Assembly: GCA_021782525.1 (NCBI GenBank)
Contig: JAJXUY010000115.1
Coordinates: forward strand, 1-5,942
DNA length: 5,942 nucleotides
Reading direction: 5' to 3'
Source: Acidobacteriota bacterium
Lineage (GTDB): Bacteria; Acidobacteriota; Thermoanaerobaculia; Thermoanaerobaculales; Thermoanaerobaculaceae
Position 1 is the first letter of the stretch. Each line of letters begins with the position of its first letter. The position numbers and the translations under genes are program-made. This document shows positions 1 through 4,965 of this stretch, piece after piece. Below the pieces are notes generated by a model. The model made no database searches, was not told the DNA's origin, and saw nothing but the letters and a program-made list of their open reading frames with translations.

Positions 1-168
1 GAGCACCTGGTCAAGCACGGGCGCGAGTTGACGGCGAACGTCTACCGTCTACCCGAGGAGCTCGACCGCGAGATCGCCCGTCTGAAGCTCGCCACGATGG
101 GGCTCACCATCGACACGCTGACCGGGGAGCAGACGGGCTACCTGGCGAGCTGGCGCGAAGGCACCTGA
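1..168 (+). CDS. ahcY: S-adenosylhomocysteine hydrolase, C-terminal end (partial)
   Basis: Only the last 55 codons are present, open at the left window edge and ending in TGA. The enzyme reversibly splits S-adenosyl-L-homocysteine into adenosine and homocysteine, clearing the inhibitory product of SAM-dependent methylations; it is cytosolic and NAD-dependent. The fragment matches the family's C-terminal block: [17 protein letters not shown], then a [18 protein letters not shown] segment. It ends in SWREGT, as in the shorter enzymes common in archaea and thermophilic bacteria such as Thermotoga. It lacks the KPDHYRY-type tail of longer bacterial and eukaryotic forms, whose Lys and Tyr reach the NAD of the partner subunit. 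The catalytic core lies outside the window, so the call rests on this tail alone, though the match is characteristic. It converges on ilvE, with a repeat-rich gap between the two stops. Confidence 0.85.
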   Translation, partial: EHLVKHGRELTANVYRLPEELDREIARLKLATMGLTIDTLTGEQTGYLASWREGT

Positions 169-202
169 GCCACCAGAAGCTCGGCGGCCCGCTGGCGCTC
201 AC

Positions 203-300
203 CGGGGGGAGACGGGAAGACGGAAGAACAACAGCAGACCGGCCGGGCGCCTGGCAGGTTCCGTCTTTCCTCTTCCTTCTTCCTTCTACCCTCTTCCCGC
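203..300. repeat. Opposed purine/pyrimidine heptad arrays between convergent genes
   Basis: The left arm reads as 7-mers GGGAGAC, GGGAAGA, CGGAAGA (207-227). The right arm reads as GGTTCCG, TCTTTCC, TCTTCCT, TCTTCCT, TCTACCC, TCTTCCC (257-298). GGGAAGA is the exact reverse complement of TCTTCCC, so the arms are opposed copies of one unit. Bases 207-229 can pair with 258-280 as an imperfect stem with a three-base bulge. The GC-rich centre (about 235-256) contains the small dyad GCCG...TGGC. The element fills most of the space between the ahcY and ilvE stop codons. The rest of the gap (169-202 and 301-323) shows only a 6-bp dyad, CTCGGC/GCCGAG at 301-306/315-320, just past the ilvE stop and without a U tract on either strand. 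Biological role is unknown. Confidence 0.7.
264..298 (+). terminator. Candidate Rho-utilisation (C-rich, G-free) tract after ahcY
   Basis: On the ahcY transcript this 35-base stretch contains no G and is entirely C and U except for one A at 288. It begins 95 bases past the ahcY stop. C-rich, G-poor RNA is the hallmark of Rho loading sites. No hairpin-plus-U-run intrinsic terminator is visible for ahcY. This is inference from composition only; the tract is also simply one arm of the heptad repeat. Confidence 0.3.
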
Positions 301-323
301 CTCGGCACGGCGCCGCCGAGCGG

Positions 324-1385
324 TCAGGCCTCGACGAGCCAGCCGTGGCGGTCGGGCGCGGCCCCGAACTGCAGCGCGGTGAGCGCCTCGCGCAGTTTCC
401 TCGCCACCGGGCCCTCGTGACCGTCACCGACGCGGTAGACGGTCTCGCCGTCGACCAGCTCGGCGACCGGCGAGACGACGGCCGCGGTGCCGCACCCGAA
501 GATCTCGCTGCAGTCGCCGGAAGCGAGCCCCTGGAAGATCTCCTCGATGTGGATCGCGCGCTCGACGAACGACAGGCCGAGCTCGCGGCAGAGTACGCCG
601 ATGCTCTCGCGCGTGATCCCCGCGAGGATCGTGCCCGACGTCGGTGGCGTGGTCACGATCCCGTCGAGGACGAACACCAGGTTCATGGCGCCGACCTCCT
701 CGACGTGACGGCGCTCCACCGCGTCGAGCCAGAGCACCTGGTCGCACCCCTTCTGTTTGGCTAGGGCGCCCGCGAGCAGGGAGGCCGCGTAGTTGCCGCC
801 GGTCTTGGCGCCGCCGGTGCCGCCGGGCGCGGCGCGCACCCAGTCGCGCGCCACCATGATGCGCACCGTGCCGCCGCCGTTGGCGAAATACGCCCCGGTC
901 GGACCGGTGATGATGAAATAGAGGAAGCGCGAGGAGGAGTGGACCCCGAGGCCCTCTTCGGTGGCGATCATCGCCGGCCGGATGTAGAGCGAGCCGGGGG
1001 CCGCCGGCACCCAGGCGCGATCGGTCGCGACGAGCTGGCTCATCGCCTCGAGCTGCAGCTCGGCCGGGATCTCCGGCATCGAGAGGCGGCGCGCGGACGC
1101 GTTGAGGCGCGTCGCGTTGCGGTCCGGGCGGAAGATCTTGACGCGGTCGTCGGGCTGGCGAAACGCCTTCAGCCCCTCGAAGATCTCCTGGCCGTAGTGC
1201 AGCACCATCGCCGACGGCGCGAGCTGCAGCGGCCCGTACGGGACGATCCGCGCGTCGTGCCACCCTGTCCCCTCGTCCCACTCCACCATGAACATGTTGG
1301 GCGAGAAGGTGCGTCCGAACTTCAGCTTGGCGGGGTCCAGGGGACCCTGCGGGAGGCGGACGACAGACCTGTCCACGATCTCCAT
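324..1385 (-). CDS. ilvE: Branched-chain amino acid aminotransferase (class IV, BCAT type II)
   Basis: A 353-residue PLP enzyme that transfers amino groups between glutamate and the 2-keto acids of leucine, isoleucine and valine, the last step of their synthesis and first of their breakdown; cytosolic. Residues 26-75 carry the family N-terminal block (FSPNMFMVEWDEGTGWHDA, then ALHYGQ-like VLHYGQEIFEGLKAFR). The PLP lysine is K194 in GGAKTGGNYAASL. The class IV signature is EEVGAMNLVFVL (229-240), and the phosphate/carboxylate loop GCGTAAVVSPV spans 297-307. Length and motifs fit the eukaryote-like type II BCATs rather than the shorter E. coli type. The CXXC redox pair of mammalian mitochondrial BCAT is absent. 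The ATG at 1385 is fixed by a strong GGAGGAGGAG site just upstream. It is codirectional with the NIF3-family gene upstream and convergent with ahcY. Confidence 0.93.
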   Translation of the reverse strand: MEIVDRSVVRLPQGPLDPAKLKFGRTFSPNMFMVEWDEGTGWHDARIVPYGPLQLAPSAMVLHYGQEIFEGLKAFRQPDDRVKIFRPDRNATRLNASARRLSMPEIPAELQLEAMSQLVATDRAWVPAAPGSLYIRPAMIATEEGLGVHSSSRFLYFIITGPTGAYFANGGGTVRIMVARDWVRAAPGGTGGAKTGGNYAASLLAGALAKQKGCDQVLWLDAVERRHVEEVGAMNLVFVLDGIVTTPPTSGTILAGITRESIGVLCRELGLSFVERAIHIEEIFQGLASGDCSEIFGCGTAAVVSPVAELVDGETVYRVGDGHEGPVARKLREALTALQFGAAPDRHGWLVEA

Positions 1386-1518
1386 GCCAACTCCTCCTCC
1401 GGCGTCGATACCGCCGTTGCCGGCCCGCGGGGCCCGTGGCCGACGCCCAAGGGTAGCGCAGCTCGAGCCGGGTCGGAACCTCCAATTCGGAGGGGTGCGG
1501 CCCGGCCGCCGTGCCCCC
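1386..1518 (-). other. Spacer between NIF3-family gene and ilvE
   Basis: This 133-bp gap holds the ilvE ribosome binding site and a short perfect dyad, CCTCC/GGAGG at 1479-1483 and 1489-1493, with a five-base loop and no U run behind it. A weak promoter for ilvE is possible on the minus strand: TTCCGA (1473-1478), a 17-bp spacer, and TACCCT (1450-1455), giving a leader of nearly 60 bases. Matches to consensus are poor, so whether ilvE is read through from the upstream gene or has its own promoter cannot be settled. No small gene is supported here. Confidence 0.3.
1392..1400 (-). promoter_or_regulatory. Ribosome binding site of ilvE
   Basis: Read on the minus strand this is GGAGGAGGA, ending about six bases before the ATG at 1385. 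It is a very strong Shine-Dalgarno match and decides the ilvE start. It contrasts with cinA and the NIF3 gene, which have no well-spaced Shine-Dalgarno sequence. Confidence 0.75.
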
Positions 1519-2277
1519 TCACACCGGGTTGGGGACGTCGAAGAAGCGGGCCTCGAGGTCGAACCGCTTACCGAGGAACTCCCCCAACGACCTGACGCCG
1601 AAGCGCTCGGTGGCGTAGTGGCCGGCGGCGATGAAGTGGACGCCGTCCTCCTCGGCGCGGTGCATCACCCACTCGCGCGCTTCGCCGGTGACGAAGGCGT
1701 CGAGCCCCGCAGCGACCGCCTCGTCGAACGCGGTCGGCGCCCCCCCGGTCACGATCCCGACCGAGGCGACCACGTCGGGGCCTCCGAGAAAGATTTGCGG
1801 CTGCTGGCCGCACGCGGCCCGCACGCGGGCGAACAGTTCGTCGTCCGGGAGCGGCGTCGGGAAGATCCCGGCGAAACCGAGCGGCACCCCGCCGAACGAC
1901 CCGAACGGCTCGAGCTGCTCGAGCCCGAGCTGCCGGGCGAGGATGGCGGCGTTGCCGTGCTCGGGGTGGCGGTCGAGCGGGAGGTGGTAGGCGATCAGGT
2001 TGAGGTCGTTCTCGAGCAGGAGCCCCAGGCGGTGACGCCGGGAGCCGACGACCCGCGCCGGTTCCTCGCCGCGCCAGAGCAGGCCGTGGTGCACGAGCAC
2101 CGCATCGGCGCCCCACTCGGCGGCCCGGGTGAACAGCTCGGCCGACGCCGAGACGCCGGTCGCGATCCGTTCGACCTCGCGCCGCCCGCCGACCTGGAGG
2201 CCGTTGACGCCGACATCCTGGAGCGACTCCGACTCGAGCAGATCGTCGAGGTACGCCACGAGCTGATCGCGGTCCAT
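1519..2277 (-). CDS. NIF3/YbgI-family dinuclear metal-binding protein
   Basis: A 252-residue protein of the NIF3-like family (COG0327), often labelled 'GTP cyclohydrolase 1 type 2 homologue'; its physiological role is unsettled. Family members form toroidal hexamers with a two-metal site. The metal ligands of E. coli YbgI (H63, H64, D101, H215, E219) all have counterparts: H63-H64 in VHHGLLW, D102 in YHLPLD, and H220 and E224 in AGHYATERFGV. Other family blocks are GVNGLQVGG (23-31), HGNAAILA (107-114) and TGEAREW (197-203). The length is that of the short form without the inserted PII-like domain. Start choice: ATG at 2277 gives the usual MDRDQLVAYLDDLL opening. An in-frame GTG 18 bases further upstream and an ATG at 2430 are possible but unlikely, as the latter would translate the repeat. 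No good Shine-Dalgarno is seen; a promoter six bases before the ATG suggests a leaderless message. Confidence 0.9.
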   Translation of the reverse strand: MDRDQLVAYLDDLLESESLQDVGVNGLQVGGRREVERIATGVSASAELFTRAAEWGADAVLVHHGLLWRGEEPARVVGSRRHRLGLLLENDLNLIAYHLPLDRHPEHGNAAILARQLGLEQLEPFGSFGGVPLGFAGIFPTPLPDDELFARVRAACGQQPQIFLGGPDVVASVGIVTGGAPTAFDEAVAAGLDAFVTGEAREWVMHRAEEDGVHFIAAGHYATERFGVRSLGEFLGKRFDLEARFFDVPNPV

Positions 2278-2283
2278 GCCCCC

Positions 2284-2312
2284 ATTTGACCCCACCTCGC
2301 CGGTCGCTGCAA
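2284..2312 (-). promoter_or_regulatory. Candidate leaderless promoter of the NIF3-family gene
   Basis: On the minus strand, TTGCAG (2307-2312) and TCAAAT (2284-2289) are separated by exactly 17 bp. The -10-like box ends six bases before the ATG at 2277, so transcription would start at or next to the start codon. Consensus matches are moderate (3/6 and 4/6, and the -10 lacks the key second-position A). The spacing and the identical six-base gap at cinA are the main support. Confidence 0.35.
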
Positions 2313-2326
2313 TCCCCCGGGGAGGG

Positions 2327-2382
2327 AACGTGGTCCGTGGACCGTGGTCCGTGGACCGTGATCCGTAGACCGTGATCCGGGG
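2327..2382. repeat. Tandem 7-bp repeat array, CCGTGG type, left arm
   Basis: Eight consecutive heptamers read AACGTGG, TCCGTGG, ACCGTGG, TCCGTGG, ACCGTGA, TCCGTAG, ACCGTGA, TCCGGGG. The alternation of T and A in the first position makes a 14-bp higher unit, and each unit holds the dyad GGTCC-GT-GGACC: perfect at 2332-2343 and 2346-2357, degenerate at 2360-2371. Copies decay towards both ends. The array starts 14 bp upstream of the NIF3-gene -35 box. Reverse-complement copies form the right arm at 2521-2548. Confidence 0.85.
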
Positions 2383-2520
2383 TCGAAGACGCAGGGCTGG
2401 GCGCGCGCCGTGGTCGGCAATCCCGCGCAATCGGCGCCGTGTCTCACTGTGGTGGCGCCGGCGGCTGGATCCCGGCGTTCACGGGCCAGGCCGATCGGGC
2501 ACCTCGCTGTTGCTTGCTGA
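2383..2520. other. Hairpin-rich core between the opposed heptad arrays
   Basis: This 138-bp non-coding stretch holds two dyads. The first is perfect, CGGCGCC (2432-2438) with GGCGCCG (2454-2460) and a 15-base loop. The second is a bulged stem, GGC-TGG-CCCG (2463-2474) with CGGG-CCA-GCC (2482-2492) and a seven-base loop. A stray heptamer GCCGTGG lies at 2407-2413, and GCAATC occurs twice ten bases apart (2417-2422, 2427-2432). No plausible reading frame with a ribosome binding site, tRNA or known RNA family is recognised. The second stem (GGCTGGATCCCGGCGTTC...) vaguely resembles dispersed GGATCCCG-type palindromic repeats of GC-rich bacteria, but the match is not good enough to claim. Confidence 0.5.
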
Positions 2521-2548
2521 CCACGGACCACGGACCACTGACCACGGC
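2521..2548. repeat. Tandem 7-bp repeat array, CCGTGG type, right arm (inverted)
   Basis: Four heptamers read CCACGGA, CCACGGA, CCACTGA, CCACGGC, preceded by a possible decayed copy TTGCTGA (2514-2520). CCACGGA is the exact reverse complement of TCCGTGG in the left arm, so the two arrays face each other across 138 bp. Unlike the left arm there is no A/T alternation, so the period is 7 rather than 14. The array overlaps the -35 position of the cinA promoter. Confidence 0.8.
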
Positions 2549-2568
2549 TTTCGAGAGCGGGCTACAAT
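2538..2568 (+). promoter_or_regulatory. Candidate leaderless promoter of the cinA operon
   Basis: TACAAT (2563-2568) matches the -10 consensus at five of six positions and ends six bases before the cinA ATG at 2575, placing the transcription start at the start codon. The bases before the ATG (CCGGCC) offer no Shine-Dalgarno. The -35 is poor: CTGACC (2538-2543, 4/6) with a long 19-bp spacer, inside the right repeat arm. A 12-bp near-palindrome, GCTTTCGAGAGC (2547-2558), sits in the spacer and could be an operator. Confidence 0.5.
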
Positions 2569-2574
2569 CCGGCC

Positions 2575-3807
2575 ATGACCCCGTCCCGGCGTGCCGCCTT
2601 CCTCGCCGTCGGCTCCGAGCTGCTGCGCACCGACCGGCTCGACACCAACTCGATCCTGGCGACGCGCTTGTTGGCCCCATGCGGCCTCGCGTTCATCGAG
2701 AAGCGCTGCGTCGAGGACGATGCCGGGGCGATCGCCCGGGCGATCACCGAGATGCTGACCCGCGCCGAGCTGGTCCTCGTCAGCGGTGGCCTCGGCCCCA
2801 CCGCCGACGACGTCACGCGCGAGGCGGCGGCGCAGGCGCTCGGCCTAGGGCTCGCGCGTGACCGCCGCCTGGAGGAGGCTCTGGTGGAGCGCTTCCGGCG
2901 GCGGGGCCGCGAGCTGCCGGCGGTCGCGCGCCGGATGGCCGACGTCGTCGCCGGTGCCGAGGTGCTGGAGAACCCGGTCGGGACCGCTCCCGGACAGCTG
3001 CTGCGCGCCGGCGCGGGGACCGTCGTCCTGCTCCCCGGGGTGCCGCCCGAGCTCGAGCAGATCCTCGTGACGCACCTCCTCCCGCGCTGGGCGGCCTCCG
3101 CCGGCATCGTGACCCGCACGCTGCGCCTCGGCGGGGTCTTCGAGTCGCAGGTCGAGGAGCGGGTCGCGCCGCTGTACGAGCGGTTCGGGCGCGAGCGGGC
3201 CACGATCCTGGCCGCGCGCGGTCAGGTGTACCTCGTCCTCTCCGCCTCCGGCGAAGGGGGCGCGGACGACCTCGCCGCGATGGAGGCCGCGTTCACGGCT
3301 GCGGCCGGCGCCGACCTGTACGGGCGCGACGCCGACACCCTCCCAGGGGTGGTACTGGGGCGGTTGCAGGCGCGCGGGTGGCGGCTCGCGACCGCCGAGT
3401 CGTGCACCGGCGGGCTGATCGGCGCCGCGATCACCTCGGTGCCCGGGTCCAGCGCCGTGTACCTCGGGGGCGTGGTGAGCTACGCCGACGACCTCAAGCG
3501 CCGTCTGCTCGGGGTGCCCGACGCGCTGCTCGCGGCGCACGGAGCGGTCAGCCGCGAGGCGGCCGAGGCGATGGCCGCCGGCGCCCGCGCGCTCGGCGCC
3601 GAGTGTGCCCTCGCGGTGACCGGGGTCGCCGGCCCGGACGGTGGCAGCGAGGAGAAGCCGGTGGGCACCGTGCACATCGCGGCGGTGACGCCGGCCGGCG
3701 TCCGCCACGCCCGCCACCGCTTCCCCGGAGACCGTGCCATGGTGCGCGAGATGACGGTCAACTTCGCCCTCGACCTGCTGCGTCGCGCGCTCGTGGAGGC
3801 GGCGTGA
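2575..3807 (+). CDS. cinA: CinA: NMN amidohydrolase with COG1058 nucleotide-pyrophosphatase-like domain
   Basis: A full-length 410-residue CinA, first gene of a four-gene operon. The N-terminal molybdopterin-binding-fold domain (about 5-170, COG1058) shows the family blocks GSELLRTDRLDTN (13-25), SGGLGPTADDVTREA (70-84), NPVGTAPG (133-140) and LLPGVPPEL (152-160); homologues hydrolyse ADP-ribose. A small KH-type linker follows (about 178-250). The C-terminal PncC domain (about 255-408) has ATAESCTGGLIGAAITSVPG (272-291), GGVVSYADDLKRRLLGV (298-314) and AVTGVAGPDGG (347-357); PncC deamidates nicotinamide mononucleotide to the nicotinate form, recycling a by-product of NAD-dependent DNA ligase. 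Both domains look intact. The name comes from competence regulons of Gram-positives, but neither comGC-like genes nor recA are next to it here. The ATG at 2575 starts the conserved region and follows a -10 box by six bases. It overlaps thpR by four bases. Confidence 0.93.
   Translation: MTPSRRAAFLAVGSELLRTDRLDTNSILATRLLAPCGLAFIEKRCVEDDAGAIARAITEMLTRAELVLVSGGLGPTADDVTREAAAQALGLGLARDRRLEEALVERFRRRGRELPAVARRMADVVAGAEVLENPVGTAPGQLLRAGAGTVVLLPGVPPELEQILVTHLLPRWAASAGIVTRTLRLGGVFESQVEERVAPLYERFGRERATILAARGQVYLVLSASGEGGADDLAAMEAAFTAAAGADLYGRDADTLPGVVLGRLQARGWRLATAESCTGGLIGAAITSVPGSSAVYLGGVVSYADDLKRRLLGVPDALLAAHGAVSREAAEAMAAGARALGAECALAVTGVAGPDGGSEEKPVGTVHIAAVTPAGVRHARHRFPGDRAMVREMTVNFALDLLRRALVEAA
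3795..3799 (+). promoter_or_regulatory. Ribosome binding site of thpR
   Basis: GGAGG lies inside the last codons of cinA, four bases before the GTG at 3804. It supports the unusual GTG start and a translational-coupling arrangement, in which the GTGA overlap serves as both start and stop. Confidence 0.6.
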
Positions 3808-4382
3808 GGCTGTTCGTGGCGGTCGAGCTCCCCGACGCGGTTCGCGAGGCGATCGCGGCCGGGCTCGGGAGGCTGAAGCGCGACCAGCCGGAAGCGCGCT
3901 GGGTGCGGCCCGAGGCGATGCACCTGACGCTCAAGTTCCTCGGCGAACGGGACCAGGCGTTCGCGGATGCGCTCGGCGGCGCCGCGCCAGCCGCGCTCGC
4001 CGGACTCGGCCCGGCGAACGTGCGGCTGGAAGGGGGCGGGTTCTTCCCCAGCCAGCACCATCCCCGCGTCGCCTGGCTGGGGGGCGACGGCGACGGGCTC
4101 GAGCGCTGGGCGCAGGCGGTGGACGACGCGACGGCGGCGCTCGGCGTCGCGCGCGAGGCGCGGCCGTACACGCTGCACCTGACGCTCGCGCGCATCGAGC
4201 GGCCGTGGGGGGCGCGCGCGGTGGAGCACTTCGTGGTTGGGGTCGGCAAGTGGCGGATCCCCGCGTTCGCGGCGAGCGAGGCGGTGCTGTTCCGCAGCGA
4301 GCTCGGCCCCGGCGGGCCGGCGCACACGGCGCTGCGGCGCTGGCCGGCCGCGGCGGCCGGAGGAGGGGCCGATGGGGCCTGA
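3804..4382 (+). CDS. thpR: RNA 2',3'-cyclic phosphodiesterase (2H / LigT family)
   Basis: A 192-residue 2H phosphoesterase. ThpR (formerly LigT) opens 2',3'-cyclic phosphate RNA ends to 2'-phosphates and in vitro can join tRNA halves through a 2'-5' bond; its role in the cell is unclear. Both catalytic HxTx motifs are present: HLTL at 40-43 (MHLTLKFLG) and HLTL at 125-128 (YTLHLTLAR), about 85 residues apart as usual. The opening MRLFVAVELPDAVREAI and the central FFPSQHHPRVAWLG are typical. The start is GTG at 3804, overlapping the cinA stop as GTGA; no ATG gives the conserved N-terminus. Longer readings of the same frame run back inside cinA and are spurious. The last residues (AAAAGGGADGA) are low-complexity because the plsY ribosome binding site is embedded in them. 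It overlaps plsY by 11 bases. Confidence 0.9.
   Translation: MRLFVAVELPDAVREAIAAGLGRLKRDQPEARWVRPEAMHLTLKFLGERDQAFADALGGAAPAALAGLGPANVRLEGGGFFPSQHHPRVAWLGGDGDGLERWAQAVDDATAALGVAREARPYTLHLTLARIERPWGARAVEHFVVGVGKWRIPAFAASEAVLFRSELGPGGPAHTALRRWPAAAAGGGADGA
4359..4368 (+). promoter_or_regulatory. Ribosome binding site of plsY
   Basis: GGAGGAGGGG within the thpR 3' end, its GGAGG core about eight bases before the ATG at 4372. It favours that start over the in-frame ATG at 4387, which has only a poorly spaced GAGGG. Confidence 0.65.
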
Positions 4383-4965
4383 GGGCATGCTCGTGGTCGC
4401 GTACCTGCTGGGCTCGATCCCTTTCGCCTGGCTGCTGGTCAGGCTCGCGGGCCGCGGCGACGTGCGCCGTGTCGGTTCGGGCAACGTCGGCGCGACGAAC
4501 GCGCTGCGCGCCGCCGGCTGGAAGGTGGCGTTGCCGATCGCGTTGCTCGACATCGGCAAGGGCGTGGCCGCGGTGCTGCTGATGCGCCAGGTGACCGCTA
4601 ACCCCGCATGGGCCGCCGCGGCGGCGGTCGCCGCGGTGGCGGGGCACTGCTTCCCCGTCTGGCTCGCATTCTCCGGCGGCAAGGGCGTGGCCACCGCGGC
4701 CGGGGCGTTCGCCACGCTGGCGTGGTTGCCGATCGTCGCGGCGCTCGCGATCTGGCTGGCGGTCCTGGCGCTGGGGCGCATCGTCTCGCTCGCGAGCGTC
4801 ATCGCGGCGGCGCTGTTCCCGGTCGCGTTCTTCTTCCTCGTCCACCCCTCCCCGACGGTCGAGGCGTGCGCCGCAACGGCGGCCGCCGTGATCATCTGGC
4901 GCCACCGCCGCAACCTGGCGCGCCTCGCCCGCGGCGACGAGCCGCGGCTGTGGGGGAAGCGATGA
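4372..4965 (+). CDS. plsY: Acyl-phosphate:glycerol-3-phosphate acyltransferase
   Basis: A 197-residue integral membrane enzyme that moves the acyl group from acyl-phosphate (made by PlsX) to position 1 of sn-glycerol-3-phosphate, giving lysophosphatidic acid, the first committed step of bacterial phospholipid synthesis. Hydrophobic segments lie near 6-24, 52-72, 78-100, 106-134 and 138-158, with another near 164-176. Conserved motifs are present: GSGNVGATNALR (35-46), LDIGKG (59-64), GHCFPVWLAFSGGKGVAT (91-108, holding the glycine-rich loop) and the C-terminal RHRRNLARLARGDEPR (177-192). The YLLGSIPFAWLL opening is standard. Start at 4372 is chosen from its ribosome binding site, although the shorter MLVVAYLLGSIP start (4387) would also make a normal protein. 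It overlaps gpsA by four bases as ATGA, and gpsA makes its substrate. Confidence 0.95.
   Translation: MGPEGMLVVAYLLGSIPFAWLLVRLAGRGDVRRVGSGNVGATNALRAAGWKVALPIALLDIGKGVAAVLLMRQVTANPAWAAAAAVAAVAGHCFPVWLAFSGGKGVATAAGAFATLAWLPIVAALAIWLAVLALGRIVSLASVIAAALFPVAFFFLVHPSPTVEACAATAAAVIIWRHRRNLARLARGDEPRLWGKR

Noticed and set aside
297..307. Redox CXXC motif in the branched-chain aminotransferase (family positions GTACQVCPV)
   Set aside because: Residues at 297-307 read GCGTAAVVSPV, so both cysteines of the mammalian switch are absent. This is the normal bacterial state and not a finding. Coordinates here are protein residues; in DNA this is near 465-497 on the minus strand.
301..320. Intrinsic terminator for ilvE (CTCGGC/GCCGAG dyad)
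   Set aside because: Only six base pairs, and the following minus-strand sequence is purine-rich (GCGGGAAGAGGG) with no U run.
424..1485. 353-codon minus-strand frame, same length as ilvE but in another frame
   Set aside because: Overlaps ilvE out of frame; Arg-rich and motif-free. The equal length is coincidental, since the two frames are offset by 100 bases at both ends.
1288..2289. 333-codon plus-strand frame across the NIF3-family gene
   Set aside because: Antisense to a gene with all five metal ligands conserved; its protein is Glu/Arg/Pro-rich without motifs.
2278..2430. 51-codon N-terminal extension of the NIF3-family protein
   Set aside because: The added residues are a translation of the heptad array (TDHGPRTT-like) and have no counterpart in the family; the ATG at 2277 gives the normal N-terminus.
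2327..2548. CRISPR array
   Set aside because: The units are 7 bp and contiguous, without unique spacers, and no cas genes are nearby.
4237..4371. Upstream extension of plsY inside thpR
   Set aside because: Arg/Ser/Ala-rich, out of keeping with the hydrophobic PlsY N-terminus; the ATG at 4372 has a strong ribosome binding site.
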